Assembly (NCBI GenBank): GCA_002359315.1
Contig: DEMS01000002.1
Span: forward strand, 32,729-96,728
Reading direction: 5' to 3'
Source: Bacteroidetes bacterium UBA2664
GTDB lineage: Bacteria; Bacteroidota; Rhodothermia; Balneolales; Balneolaceae
DNA length: 64,000 nt
Below the pieces are notes generated by a model. The model saw nothing but the letters and a program-made list of their open reading frames with translations, was not told the origin of the DNA and searched no databases. Position 1 is the stretch's first letter. Each line of letters begins with the position of its first letter. The translations under genes were made by a program, and so were the position numbers. Positions 44,394-54,104 of the stretch are shown in pieces.

Positions 44394-45197
44394 TTAAAAT
44401 TGTAAGGGCACAAATTCTTCTTCGATTTCTTGGGTTACTGGTTCAAATAATGAGGATACTTTATTGTGTAATTCCATTGCAAGTATCTTTCGATCATTGT
44501 TCTTTATGGTCTCTGATCCAAAGCGAATATCAACGACTACTTTACGATTTTTACTTAAGAAGAAGAGATGCTTCAACATGCTTATGTTTCCCCACCAGCA
44601 TACAGATTTATATGCCGGCAGATCCCCTTTTGATGTCTCATATCTGATTGTTGAATAAGACACATCAATATTACTAATAGCTGCATGTTCTAATAATGAA
44701 GGCCGAAATCTCAAGACTTCCATTCCAGGAGAGGTTGTCCCTTCAGGAAAAAGAATAACCCCTTGTTTATCATTTAGATTTGATGCAATCAAATTATTGA
44801 CCCTTTTCACATCACTCCTTTTCTTTCGATCAATAAAAATAATGCCCAGTGTAGATGCCATAAAACCTACTACAGGCCATCTTCTGATCTCTGCTTTAGC
44901 CACAAATGTTGTTTCAATAAATGCTGAATAAATGGGTATATCCAAATAACTCAGATGATTACTGACAATAAAAAAAGGAGGTTTTGGAGGAGTTCCTTCT
45001 AAACGAATTTCCATTGAAAACAGCTTTATTACCATTTTTCCCCATAATGCCATACAGAGATTTCTCCAGGCTTCATATCGCCGTCTGAAAATTTTGATAA
45101 ATATAAATCCACTTAGATAGAGCAGATAACAGAATAAAGTTATGATTGGAAAGAGGAATACTTTGATTGGAGCTGTTACGATGAGTAATAAACGCAT
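44394..45197 (-). CDS. plsC: 1-acyl-sn-glycerol-3-phosphate acyltransferase
   Basis: 267 residues. N-terminal membrane segments (LLLIVTAPIKVFLFPIITLF; LLYLSGFIFIKIFRRRYEAW). Acyltransferase motif I NHLSYLDIP (H-x4-D), motif II region GIIFIDRKKRSDVKR, and motif III LFPEGTTSPG. It adds the second acyl chain in phospholipid synthesis at the membrane. It is convergent with tadA (1-base gap) and divergent from the hydrolase gene at 45378. The substrate could also be another lysophospholipid. Confidence 0.9.
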   Translation of the reverse strand: MRLLLIVTAPIKVFLFPIITLFCYLLYLSGFIFIKIFRRRYEAWRNLCMALWGKMVIKLFSMEIRLEGTPPKPPFFIVSNHLSYLDIPIYSAFIETTFVAKAEIRRWPVVGFMASTLGIIFIDRKKRSDVKRVNNLIASNLNDKQGVILFPEGTTSPGMEVLRFRPSLLEHAAISNIDVSYSTIRYETSKGDLPAYKSVCWWGNISMLKHLFFLSKNRKVVVDIRFGSETIKNNDRKILAMELHNKVSSLFEPVTQEIEEEFVPLQF

Positions 45198-45322
45198 ACT
45201 TATCTCAATTTTTATTTAACTCAATTTATCAGCAGAATTCTGATCAGATTGATTAAAAGTAATAAATATTCAATTTGATAATTGAAATTAAATTTTTGGG
45301 AATCTTATTCTTATTTTTGATG

Positions 45323-45343
45323 ATTGTAATTATAGCTTACAAT
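45323..45343. promoter_or_regulatory. Short palindrome ATTGTAA-N7-TTACAAT
   Basis: Perfect 7-base arms (45323-45329, 45337-45343) lie 35 bases before the hydrolase start and in the shared spacer with plsC. It could be an operator; such AT-rich palindromes also arise by chance. Confidence 0.25.
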
Positions 45344-45377
45344 TGGATTCATCTCTGTAAGAACCATATTTTTATTA

Positions 45378-46187
45378 ATGTTATACACAAAAACGTATGA
45401 AAAATCTCCGGATCATGAATGGGTTGTCTTCATTCATGGAGCCGGAGGCTCTTCTAATATTTGGTTTAGGCAGATAAAGGCCTATTCAGAGGAATTTAAT
45501 GTGTTATTAGTCGATCTTCGCGGACATGGCAAGTCTAAAGATATGAGTACGATGAAAAAATATTATAAAGAACAGTACTCGTTCAGAACGGTCAGCAAAG
45601 ATGTTTTGGAGGCTCTCGATAAAAATCAAATTACCCAAGCTCATTTTGTGGGTGTCTCTTTAGGGACAATCATTATCCGAACGATCGCAGAAATGAAGCC
45701 TGAAATTGTTTTATCTGCTGTGATGTGTGGTGCGATTACCCGGATGAATATCAGATCCAGAATCTTAGTTTTTTTAGGACACACATTCAAAAAGTTAGTG
45801 CCCTTCATATGGCTATATAAACTATTCGCTTGGATTATCATGCCTAAAAAGAATCATGAGGAATCGCGTACACTATTCGTTGGGGAAGCCAAAAACCTTG
45901 CCAGAAAAGAATTTTTGAAGTGGTTTAAGCTGACTTACGATATAAATCCATTGCTAAAATACTTCAAAGAAAAAGAGATGAAAGCCCCAACACTCTATGT
46001 TATGGGTGAAGAGGATCACATGTTCCTCCCTCCCGTTAGAAAAATGATTCAGGATTTCAATCACTCCTACCTTGAAGTCGTTATGGGAAGTGGGCATGTG
46101 GTAAATGTTGACAAACCGGATGAATTCAATGAAATTTCTCTGCGCTTTTTAATGAATCAAAAGAATATTTTTCAGCAATCCGCATGA
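45378..46187 (+). CDS. Alpha/beta hydrolase
   Basis: 269 residues. Oxyanion motif HGAGGSSNIWF (about 20-30), strand VLLVDLRGHGKSKD, nucleophile elbow GVSLGTIII (Ser in GxSxG, about residue 94), acidic residue in YVMGEEDHMFLPP, and catalytic histidine in GSGHVVNVDKPDEFN. A serine hydrolase or esterase of unknown substrate. Its stop overlaps the start of a possible 37-residue frame (ATGA at 46184), and the rpiB-glyA pair follows in the same direction. Confidence 0.9.
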   Translation: MLYTKTYEKSPDHEWVVFIHGAGGSSNIWFRQIKAYSEEFNVLLVDLRGHGKSKDMSTMKKYYKEQYSFRTVSKDVLEALDKNQITQAHFVGVSLGTIIIRTIAEMKPEIVLSAVMCGAITRMNIRSRILVFLGHTFKKLVPFIWLYKLFAWIIMPKKNHEESRTLFVGEAKNLARKEFLKWFKLTYDINPLLKYFKEKEMKAPTLYVMGEEDHMFLPPVRKMIQDFNHSYLEVVMGSGHVVNVDKPDEFNEISLRFLMNQKNIFQQSA

Positions 46188-46297
46188 TTGAACAAATCAA
46201 AATATTTACAGTTCCCGGGATTATGAATTTTAAAAGAAATCCATTGTTTCGTTTTTTCGACAGCCATTTTTTCAGGATATTTAGAATGAACAAATAA
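46184..46297 (+). CDS. Possible small protein, 37 residues
   Basis: An ATG at 46184 overlaps the hydrolase stop codon (ATGA), a common translational-coupling arrangement. It encodes 37 residues, basic and very rich in phenylalanine (NPLFRFFDSHFFRIFRMNK at the end), and stops at 46295-46297, 16 bases before rpiB. Not recognised; could be a chance frame, but its composition and coupling make it worth keeping. Confidence 0.35.
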   Translation: MIEQIKIFTVPGIMNFKRNPLFRFFDSHFFRIFRMNK

Positions 46298-46313
46298 ATG
46301 AAATCAAATAAAG

Positions 46314-46754
46314 ATGATTATACCAATAGCGAGTGATCATGCCGGTTTTGAAGCAAAACAGATGTCAAAATTAATATTAGAAGAGATGGGAATTACGACT
46401 GTTGATTATGGCACTCATTCTCCTGATTCTGTTGACTACCCTGACTATGCAGTACAAGTTTCTAAATTAGTTCAAGAGGGTGAACATGAATTCGGAATCT
46501 TAATTTGTGGCAGTGGACAAGGAATGTGTATGACTGCAAATAAGTTTTCCAACGTCAGAGCGGCTCTTGTCTATTCCGAAAATGTAGCCAAACTTTCGCG
46601 ACAACATAATAATGCCAACATTCTCTGTATACCGGGGAGAGAAGTATCCAAGGAGCAGTTAGAGGAGATATTCAAGAGTTGGTTCAGTACCGAATTTGAA
46701 GGCGGCCGTCATGATCGAAGAGTCAATAAAATACATTCATTAACAGCAAAATAA
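46314..46754 (+). CDS. rpiB: Ribose-5-phosphate isomerase B
   Basis: 146 residues. N-terminal [20 protein letters not shown], then [20 protein letters not shown], and the active-site motif [20 protein letters not shown] with cysteine base; then [19 protein letters not shown]. It interconverts ribose- and ribulose-5-phosphate in the pentose phosphate pathway. It is followed by glyA after 5 bases, a recurring bacterial pair feeding ribose and one-carbon units to purine synthesis. Confidence 0.95.
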   Translation: MIIPIASDHAGFEAKQMSKLILEEMGITTVDYGTHSPDSVDYPDYAVQVSKLVQEGEHEFGILICGSGQGMCMTANKFSNVRAALVYSENVAKLSRQHNNANILCIPGREVSKEQLEEIFKSWFSTEFEGGRHDRRVNKIHSLTAK

Positions 46755-46759
46755 ACTTC

Positions 46760-48058
46760 ATGAAATCACTCCAAGAACAAGATCCGGAACTGAATAAATA
46801 TCTGGAATTAGAAACTGAGAGACAAAATTTGAACTTTGAACTTATTGCTTCAGAGAATTTTGCATCCAGAGCAACTATTGAAGCAATGGGCTCTGTCTTA
46901 ACCAATAAATATGCGGAAGGATATCCGGGGAAAAGGTATTATGGTGGCTGTGAACATGTTGATAAAGTTGAAAACTTAGCCAGAGAACGGGCAAAAAAGC
47001 TGTTTAATGCAGATTGGGTGAATGTACAACCTCATTCAGGTGCCTCAGCAAACGCAGCAATTTATCTTGCTTACATGAAACCGGGAGATACATTACTTGG
47101 ACTGGATTTGGCTCATGGCGGGCATCTTACTCATGGATCTCCGGTTAATTTTTCAGGAATTACTTACAATGCACAGTTTTATGGAGTAGAAAAAAAAACA
47201 GGGCGTATTGATCTTAACATCGTAAGAGAAAAAGCAAAAGAAGTTCAGCCAAGAATGATTTCGATCGGAGCCAGTGCATACACCCGGGATTTTGATTATG
47301 AAGGATTCCGTGACATTGCAAATGAAGTGGGTGCTTTTTTGTGGATGGATATGGCTCACACAGCCGGCCTCATTGCCGCAAAAGTGCTTAACGATCCATT
47401 ACCCTACTCCGATGTTGTTACGACGACGACACACAAAACACTGCGTGGCCCCCGGGGGGGAATGATTTTAGTAGGCAAAGATCATGAAAATCGTTTGGGT
47501 GTAGTAGCACCCAAATCGGGCCGGGTAAAAAATATAAGTGAAGTGTTAGATTCAGCCATTTTTCCAGGTACACAAGGTGGCCCTCTCATGCACGTAATTG
47601 CCGCTAAAGCAGTGGCTTTAGGTGAAGCATTGCAGCCTGATTTTATTCAGTATCAAAAGCAAGTGAAATTAAATGCAAAAAAAATGGCAGAATCGTTTAT
47701 TGAACGAGGGTATAGTTTGGTAAGTGGAGGCACTGACAATCACCTTATCCTGGTAGACCTGCGAAATAAAGGCTTAAATGGAAAAATTGCGGAAGAAGCA
47801 TTGGATCGAGCAGGAATTACAGTGAATAAAAATATGGTACCATTCGACACAGAGAGCCCATTTGTAACTTCAGGCATTCGAATTGGCACACCTGCTCTCA
47901 CAACACGTGGTTTTAAAGAGGAGGAATTTACAGAAGTTGTAAGGCTTATCGATAAAGTACTTCAAAAACCGACGGATGAATCAAATCTGGCAGATGTTAA
48001 AAAATCTGTTCAGGAAATGTGTAAAGCTTTTCCTTTATATAATTTTACTACTGTTTAA
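46760..48058 (+). CDS. glyA: Serine hydroxymethyltransferase
   Basis: 432 residues. PLP lysine in [20 protein letters not shown] (about 225-240). Other motifs: [60 protein letters not shown]. It converts serine and tetrahydrofolate to glycine and methylene-tetrahydrofolate. Co-directional with rpiB (5 bases). Feeds folate pools; folC is in the window at 54105. Confidence 0.97.
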   Translation: MKSLQEQDPELNKYLELETERQNLNFELIASENFASRATIEAMGSVLTNKYAEGYPGKRYYGGCEHVDKVENLARERAKKLFNADWVNVQPHSGASANAAIYLAYMKPGDTLLGLDLAHGGHLTHGSPVNFSGITYNAQFYGVEKKTGRIDLNIVREKAKEVQPRMISIGASAYTRDFDYEGFRDIANEVGAFLWMDMAHTAGLIAAKVLNDPLPYSDVVTTTTHKTLRGPRGGMILVGKDHENRLGVVAPKSGRVKNISEVLDSAIFPGTQGGPLMHVIAAKAVALGEALQPDFIQYQKQVKLNAKKMAESFIERGYSLVSGGTDNHLILVDLRNKGLNGKIAEEALDRAGITVNKNMVPFDTESPFVTSGIRIGTPALTTRGFKEEEFTEVVRLIDKVLQKPTDESNLADVKKSVQEMCKAFPLYNFTTV

Positions 48059-48163
48059 TTGTATATTGTCTCAATTGAAAAATGGTACAACGAAATTTAT
48101 TTTATAATTAAAACGTGCATCCAATATTTATAGGCTATCGGCCTCATCCGATATCAGAATATC

Positions 48164-49024
48164 ATGAGTGAATCTACAGATCGTCCAAAACGCAGTATAA
48201 TGGGCTCCCTTCTTCCTAAGGCAAAAGCTCCTAAAGTGAATCCGGCTGATGGCATGTCATTTTTAGACCATCTGGAAGAGTTACGATGGAGAATCCTTAA
48301 AGGGTTGGTTGGAATTTTAGCCGGTGTTATCATTGCTTTTATTTTTTCTGATTTCTTTATACAGGAATTCATACTGGGTCCGGCAAGAGCTGATTTTTTC
48401 ATGTATCAGATTATGCCTATTAATGCGGTTGACCTATCATTGATTTCCAGAAGATTGCCAGGGCAGTTCTTTACATACTGGGGAACATTAATCATAATAG
48501 GAGGAATATTGGGCTCCCCCTATTTTGTATATCAAATATGGGCCTTTATCGAGCCTGCTCTTGAAAGCGGCGAAAAGATTAAGACATTTTTAAATGCAAT
48601 GTTCATTAATTTCTTTTTCCTGCTTGGCGTTTCATTCGGATATTTAATTTTAGTACCCTTTGCGGTGCAGTTTTTTACACAGTTCATTATCTCAGATGTA
48701 ATAAGTAATGAATTTGATATCAATGAATATTTTGTATCCGTCGCACTATGGACACTGGCCTGTGGTGTGATTTTTCAAATACCGGTCATCAGCTGGTTTT
48801 TATCGAAAGTGGGCCTTATAACTCCTGACGCAATGAAAGCCTATAGAAGACATGCGATCGTAGTAATCATGATTTTAGCAGCCTTTCTAACACCCCCTGA
48901 TCCGGTATCACAAATCATGATCGCACTCCCCCTTATTATTCTTTATCAATTTTCAATATTTTTAAGCAAAATTGCTACAAAAAAACGTAAGAAAGAGATG
49001 GAAGCTGCGTTTGAAGGAGAGTAA
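48164..49024 (+). CDS. tatC: Sec-independent translocase subunit TatC
   Basis: 286 residues with six predicted membrane segments. Signature FLDHLEELRWRILKGLVGIL (the conserved glutamate-containing N-terminal cap, about residues 30-49), then WAFIEPALESGEKIKTFLNA and AFLTPPDPVSQIMIALPLII. It is the twin-arginine signal receptor of the Tat pathway. No tatA/B gene is in the window. A Tat-type lipoprotein signal is visible on the protein at 56931, a possible client. Confidence 0.96.
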   Translation: MSESTDRPKRSIMGSLLPKAKAPKVNPADGMSFLDHLEELRWRILKGLVGILAGVIIAFIFSDFFIQEFILGPARADFFMYQIMPINAVDLSLISRRLPGQFFTYWGTLIIIGGILGSPYFVYQIWAFIEPALESGEKIKTFLNAMFINFFFLLGVSFGYLILVPFAVQFFTQFIISDVISNEFDINEYFVSVALWTLACGVIFQIPVISWFLSKVGLITPDAMKAYRRHAIVVIMILAAFLTPPDPVSQIMIALPLIILYQFSIFLSKIATKKRKKEMEAAFEGE

Positions 49025-49154
49025 TGGTAACTAATATTGATTTTCTAACCGTTCAGTCAACTGAATTGACATGTTTAAAGATTCATGAAATACCGTTACC
49101 TTAATTACTGACAATAAATATCATTTATATTTAATTATTTTTTAAAATTTTTCT

Positions 49155-49697
49155 ATGTGTAAAGAGTTTTTAAAATCCATTTTAATCTTATTCTCACTAT
49201 TTATAGTGGGGATATCTTGCAATACAAATGATCCATTTGAGATAACCCCGCCAAATTTTGATTCTGTACCTCCCGCGACATCTATAGCAGGAATCACCCC
49301 AATTCAAGTTGATGAAGGAGTTACCGCGTATATTCATGAGGAAGGTTCAGGTGAGTTTTTTGTCACTGTCAGAGATGAAGTGCAAGCTTATATAACCCTG
49401 CGTACGGAAGATGGAGAAATCATCTATAGCTCCTTTCAAAATAACCGGGAAGAACCTTCAAGTATTTCCATGCAATTTGCAGGCGAATTTCAAAATGATT
49501 TCACCTATTCAGTAGCTCAAACTTATACACCGGGATTAAAGATTGGACTGTTGGGAATGCAAAAAGGGGAATTTCGTACCTTGGTCGTAGCTCCTGAAAA
49601 AGGATATTCAGAAATACCCACCGGTTCGTTGATGTCTCAATTCAGAGAGGATACTCTTATCTATGAGATTAGAATAACCAGAATCTTTCCTGATTAA
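49155..49697 (+). CDS. FKBP-like lipoprotein
   Basis: 180 residues. Signal and lipobox: FLKSILILFSLFIVGISCNT, with cysteine at 22. The mature part resembles an FKBP fold (GVTAYIHEEGSGEFFVTVRD; YTPGLKIGLLGMQKGEFRTL; VVAPEKGYSEIPTG; TLIYEIRITRIFPD): GLKIGLLGMQKGE matches the conserved loop and strand of FKBP isomerases. Whether it is catalytically active is not clear, as some aromatic pocket residues are not evident. Possible periplasmic folding helper. It is convergent with alr, 27 bases away. Confidence 0.8.
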   Translation: MCKEFLKSILILFSLFIVGISCNTNDPFEITPPNFDSVPPATSIAGITPIQVDEGVTAYIHEEGSGEFFVTVRDEVQAYITLRTEDGEIIYSSFQNNREEPSSISMQFAGEFQNDFTYSVAQTYTPGLKIGLLGMQKGEFRTLVVAPEKGYSEIPTGSLMSQFREDTLIYEIRITRIFPD

Positions 49698-49724
49698 TAA
49701 GTCAGTATAAATTCCCCATCAGTT

Positions 49725-50792
49725 TTAGTACTGATACGTAATTCTATCCGTAAGATTGGTCAGAATCTCATGTACATTCGTACCAGCATGTATTGCCCAT
49801 TTTGATGCATCCCATGCTCCTTCACCTAACAATGTAACTTCGGAGTCTACCGCCAATTTATCATCTTCAAGAAAGACCATCAGCATATCCATTGTCACAT
49901 TACCAACCTGCTGATATAGCTTACTGTTTATAAGCACTTTCAATTTGTTACTCAAAGATCTGGGTAAACCATCCCCATAACCAACTGGCAGGGTAGCCAG
50001 ATATCCATTTTCAGGGGCTCTCCAGGTAGAAGAATAACTGACGGTGTCCCCTTTTACAATCGGACGTACCTGAACAATCTTTGTTTTCCATGTTAACACA
50101 GGGTTCAACCATTCATATTGTGTGTTGCCTGAGTTATAACCCAGCATTCCCAATCCGGTTCTGACCATATCGAAATGATTTATTTCGCCATAATTTACTA
50201 TAGCTCCGGTGTTGCTCATATGGACGAATGGAACCTCAGGAAAATGAGATAGAATATTTATAAAGCGTTGATTTTGAATGGTTACAAATTCAGAACCCGG
50301 ATCATCTGCAGTGGCATAATGAGAGTAGATCCCGCTGCAGATAAGACGTTGATTGGCAATAGCCAAATCCCTGACTTTCGACGCATTTTCCGGTCGAAAT
50401 CCCAGCCGCCCCATCCCTGTATCAAAATTTAAATGATAAAATGTCCCATCCATCAATATTGAAAAATGAGAATCGTGACTTACTGTAGCCGTTAAATTGT
50501 GAGTTTGATAGGCTGCGGCAGTCTCATAAGTTGGAACACCAAAAACAAGTATCGGAATCTTTATCCCTGCCATGCGCAGTTCAATCCCTTCATCAATATG
50601 CGCAACAGCAAGCCAGTCGACCTCTTCCTCAATTGCTCCGGATATTTTTACAGCACCATGACTGTAAGCATCACATTTTACGACAGCTAAAATCTTTTTA
50701 CCGGGCATGCGGTTTTTAATCTCTTTCAGATTTTTAACCAGAACATCCAGTTTGATGTTAGCAATTGAGTTTGAGAAATGTCTTTTCACCAT
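49725..50792 (-). CDS. alr: Alanine racemase
   Basis: 355 residues. PLP lysine motif AVVKCDAYSHGAVKIS (K in VVK, where the usual ADAYGHG is CDAYSHG). Second catalytic tyrosine in TVSYSSTWRAPENGYLATLP, then VGYGDGLPRSLSNK. Phosphate pocket HMSNTGAIVNY. It makes D-alanine for peptidoglycan. It follows the phytoene-desaturase-like gene; the frames overlap by 7 bases, so the two are translationally coupled although metabolically unrelated. Confidence 0.95.
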   Translation of the reverse strand: MVKRHFSNSIANIKLDVLVKNLKEIKNRMPGKKILAVVKCDAYSHGAVKISGAIEEEVDWLAVAHIDEGIELRMAGIKIPILVFGVPTYETAAAYQTHNLTATVSHDSHFSILMDGTFYHLNFDTGMGRLGFRPENASKVRDLAIANQRLICSGIYSHYATADDPGSEFVTIQNQRFINILSHFPEVPFVHMSNTGAIVNYGEINHFDMVRTGLGMLGYNSGNTQYEWLNPVLTWKTKIVQVRPIVKGDTVSYSSTWRAPENGYLATLPVGYGDGLPRSLSNKLKVLINSKLYQQVGNVTMDMLMVFLEDDKLAVDSEVTLLGEGAWDASKWAIHAGTNVHEILTNLTDRITYQY

Positions 50793-52396
50793 CTCACACC
50801 AAATCTTTTCTTTTTCCTTTTTTTCAGAATCACATTTGCAGCATTATACCCGGCAGCTCCGAATACCCCGCCCCCGGGATGACATGATGCGCTGGATAGA
50901 AACAAATTCTCAATGGGAGTCTCATAATTACTTAGTTCCGGAGTTGGCCTGAACATAAACATCTGATCGAAATTCATCTCTACATGCATGACATTTCCTC
51001 TCAGTAAACCATGTTTTCTTTCGATATCCAGCGGTGACTGTATATGCCAATCAATAAGTTTTCCTTTCATGTTTGGTGCATATCTTTCCACAACGCCATA
51101 GATTTTCTCAGCTTCTCTTTCCCGAATATCATCCCATTGCACTCCATTTGCCAACTCATAGGGATGCCATTGTGCCCAGGCAAACAATGTATGTTTACCA
51201 TCTTTTGCCACTTCAGGATCAATTTTAGAGAAGGTCATAGCTAATACAGCAGGTTCTTCCGGCGGATTCCCTTTCATATAATCACCAATTGCACGATTCA
51301 TATACCCTACTGAGGGAGCGAGTAGCTGCATTCCATGATGAATCAATGGGTCGTCGGGAGCTGCAATATACTGTGGCAGTTCATCTACCGCACAGCGAAT
51401 CACCATTCCAAATCCATTACCTACTTGAATATTCTCTACTTTTTGAAATAGTGAATCTGACAGATGCTCTTTTCCAACCAATTTCAGCATCGTCGTTTGA
51501 ACATGAGCATTTGAAACGATTAAATCTGAACTGAAATATCGGTCGTCCTCAGTAACCACTCCCTTTGCAACACCCTCAATAATCTCAATTTTTTTTACCG
51601 GACTGTTTGAATGAACCTCACCGCCATGAGCAACGATCAGGTTTTTCATCGCTTGTGTTAGCATTCCACTGCCCCCTTTAGGATGCTTTGCACCGCTTTG
51701 GTGAAGCATTGATTGCCATCCCACAAAATCTCCGGTAGCAGATTGATCCGGAAGAGGGCCTGATTGTGCTGCAAACCAGGTTAATGCTGTTTTTAAGTAG
51801 GGATTTTTAAATGATTTATCAACGACCCCCCCATAGCTTCCTAAAATCTTTTGCAGTCCATCTATTTGTTCACCCTTTTTGAACATAGAACCATCACGTA
51901 TTTGCCCCTTAGCCATCTCCATAAATATATTTTTCCCGGATGGCGGAACCATAAATGATTTTAAAACACCTTTATTGATTCTTCCCCAAAAATCAATGAA
52001 CTCTCTATAATTTTGAACATCTTCAGGAGCAACGGAAGCGATCGATTCGAGGGTCTTATCCAAATCTTTATGAAAATGAATGACCCCCTTTTTATCCGGC
52101 AGCGGATAACTCATAAAAGGATCCATATCGATATATTCGAGCCCGTAATTTGTTAACTCAAGCTCTTCAATAATACCAGTCTGATGAATCATGATATGTA
52201 CAGATGATCCAACATCCATCCTGAAGCCGGATGGATTCTCATCACTTTGAAACATGGTTTCGGTGCAAACTGCACCTCCGATGGTATCTCTCCTTTCAAG
52301 AACACCCACTTTGTAACCCGCTTTTGCAAGGTAACAACCGGTTATTAAGCCGTTATGGCCGGAACCGATAATAATAGCGTCAAAATGGTTGTTCAT
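50786..52396 (-). CDS. Phytoene-desaturase-like FAD oxidoreductase
   Basis: 536 residues. FAD-binding Rossmann motif IIIGSGHNGLITGCYLAKAG (GxGxxG, about residues 9-28), a second cofactor region with GVLERRDTIGGAVCTETMFQ, and the C-terminal signature NLFLSSASCHPGGGVFGAAG of the phytoene dehydrogenase family (COG1233). The family includes carotenoid desaturases and human PYROXD2-like proteins; the overall pattern (PLPDQSATGDFVGWQSMLHQ) is closer to the PYROXD2-like branch than to CrtI. No other carotenoid gene is next to it. Its position between alr and rho gives no pathway clue. Confidence 0.82.
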   Translation of the reverse strand: MNNHFDAIIIGSGHNGLITGCYLAKAGYKVGVLERRDTIGGAVCTETMFQSDENPSGFRMDVGSSVHIMIHQTGIIEELELTNYGLEYIDMDPFMSYPLPDKKGVIHFHKDLDKTLESIASVAPEDVQNYREFIDFWGRINKGVLKSFMVPPSGKNIFMEMAKGQIRDGSMFKKGEQIDGLQKILGSYGGVVDKSFKNPYLKTALTWFAAQSGPLPDQSATGDFVGWQSMLHQSGAKHPKGGSGMLTQAMKNLIVAHGGEVHSNSPVKKIEIIEGVAKGVVTEDDRYFSSDLIVSNAHVQTTMLKLVGKEHLSDSLFQKVENIQVGNGFGMVIRCAVDELPQYIAAPDDPLIHHGMQLLAPSVGYMNRAIGDYMKGNPPEEPAVLAMTFSKIDPEVAKDGKHTLFAWAQWHPYELANGVQWDDIREREAEKIYGVVERYAPNMKGKLIDWHIQSPLDIERKHGLLRGNVMHVEMNFDQMFMFRPTPELSNYETPIENLFLSSASCHPGGGVFGAAGYNAANVILKKRKKKRFGVRW

Positions 52397-52414
52397 TTAT
52401 TATTTGAGTCTGAT

Positions 52415-54004
52415 CTATTTGTTCATTGAGATCAAGAACTCTTCATTTGATTTCGTTCCTTTCATTTTATCAAGTAAAAACTCCATTGCTTCATATGCAT
52501 TGTGGTTATTCAGATATCTCCTTAATAAAACTACTTTTTCTCTCTCTTCATCGGATACGATTAACTCCTCTCTACGTGTACCACTCTTAAATACGTCAAT
52601 GGCCGGGAAAATTCTCCTTTCAGCCAATCGGCGATCCAATACCAACTCCATATTTCCGGTTCCTTTAAACTCTTCAAAGATCACGTCGTCCATTCTGGAA
52701 CCGGTATCTATCAATGCCGTAGCGATGATCGATAAACTTCCCCCGTTCTCAATGTTTCTCGCCGAGCTGAATAATTGCCGGGGAGCTTTTAAAGCCTCTG
52801 AGTCCACCCCGCCCGACATCGTTCTGCCTGAATTCCCTGCAGCTACGTTGTATGCACGTGCCAATCGAGTGATTGAGTCCATGAGTAAAAGAACATCATG
52901 GCCACTTTCTACCAATCTTTTGGCTTTCTCAAAGACAATCTCTGATAATCCGACATGATTTTCAGGTTTTTCATCAAATGTAGATGCCACAACCTCTGCA
53001 TTTTTAACAGATCGTTCCATCTCTGTAACCTCTTCCGGCCGTTCATCAATCAATAAAATGATGATTTTTGTTTCCGGATGATTTCGGTTTACTGCATTGG
53101 CAATGTTTCTGAGTATGGTTGTTTTACCCGTTTTTGGCTGTGCGACTATTAATCCTCTTTGCCCCTTACCAATTGGCGTAAATAAATCCATAATTCGCGT
53201 TGAGTACTCCGCAAAATTGTTCTCAAGTTTAAATCGCATTTCGGGATAGATGGGCAGTAAATCCTCAAAATCCTCCCGATTGTCCATATCCCGAGGAATC
53301 TTTCCATTTACTCCTTCAACCCTGAGAAGTGCAAAATAGCGCTCACCGACTTTGGGAGGACGGATAATGCCTATTACACAATCACCTTGTTTAAGTCTGA
53401 ATCTCTTGATTTGTGAAGGCGAAACATAGATATCATCCGGGCTGGCCTTATAATTATAATTTACAGAGCGTAAAAATCCATATCCATCCGGTAAAATTTC
53501 CAGAGTTCCCTCATTTAGCAGAAATTTACCAAGTTTTGGAATGATCTCATCTAATCTCTCATCTAATGTGGGAGCCTCGGATTCAGGCAATATATTGCTT
53601 ACATGTTTTTTATTGGGCTTTTTATTTTGATTTTGATGTCTTGGATTTCTCTTTCCACCTCCGGAATCCTGATTTCGAGAAGGTTTTGAGTCATAACTCT
53701 GGATATGATCCTGACTCCCATAGGTTGCTTCATTACCTTGATTAATAATCTTTTCAGATTTTTGGTTTTCAGGATTTTGATCTTCTGATTTTTGATTATC
53801 AGACTTCTGTCTTTCAGATTTTTGATTTTCAGGCTTACGAGCACTCCCTCTATCCTTAATGCGATCAATAATTGCATTTTTATTCAGTGCTGAAACACCT
53901 TTTAATCCAATTGCTTTCGCAATTACTTTAAGGTCATGGACAGTTTTTTGATGTAACGAATCCAAATCTAAGTTTAGATCAGTATCGGTTTGATTCTCCG
54001 ACAT
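52415..54004 (-). CDS. rho: Transcription termination factor Rho with a disordered insert
   Basis: 529 residues against about 420 in E. coli; the extra length is N-terminal. Residues about 1-48 form the Rho N-terminal helix bundle ([20 protein letters not shown]). Residues about 50-145 are low complexity and polar, with five pentapeptide repeats of the type [10 protein letters not shown] (about 59-85), then Gly/Asn/Lys-rich sequence. The RNA-binding cold-shock fold is at about 160-220 ([20 protein letters not shown]), and the ATPase has Walker A QPKTGKTT and [17 protein letters not shown]. It terminates transcription as an RNA helicase. It is probably a single gene. Confidence 0.95.
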   Translation of the reverse strand: MSENQTDTDLNLDLDSLHQKTVHDLKVIAKAIGLKGVSALNKNAIIDRIKDRGSARKPENQKSERQKSDNQKSEDQNPENQKSEKIINQGNEATYGSQDHIQSYDSKPSRNQDSGGGKRNPRHQNQNKKPNKKHVSNILPESEAPTLDERLDEIIPKLGKFLLNEGTLEILPDGYGFLRSVNYNYKASPDDIYVSPSQIKRFRLKQGDCVIGIIRPPKVGERYFALLRVEGVNGKIPRDMDNREDFEDLLPIYPEMRFKLENNFAEYSTRIMDLFTPIGKGQRGLIVAQPKTGKTTILRNIANAVNRNHPETKIIILLIDERPEEVTEMERSVKNAEVVASTFDEKPENHVGLSEIVFEKAKRLVESGHDVLLLMDSITRLARAYNVAAGNSGRTMSGGVDSEALKAPRQLFSSARNIENGGSLSIIATALIDTGSRMDDVIFEEFKGTGNMELVLDRRLAERRIFPAIDVFKSGTRREELIVSDEEREKVVLLRRYLNNHNAYEAMEFLLDKMKGTKSNEEFLISMNK

Positions 54005-54104
54005 AATAAAATATTGGTTCTAATGTTTGATTCATGAAGAAAAGCGAACTACCAGATTTTCGGCTTACGCTTTGGGGTTTCTACTATTTAGTGCGGAAAG
54101 ATTT

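Noticed and set aside
48136..48153. Small hairpin TATCGG/CCGATA before tatC as riboswitch or terminator
   Set aside because: Stem of only six bases, no T run and no known aptamer pattern; probably chance.
49718..49736. Terminator hairpin between the FKBP-like gene and alr
   Set aside because: Only a 5-base ATCAG/CTGAT stem overlapping the alr stop codon, with no clear T run.
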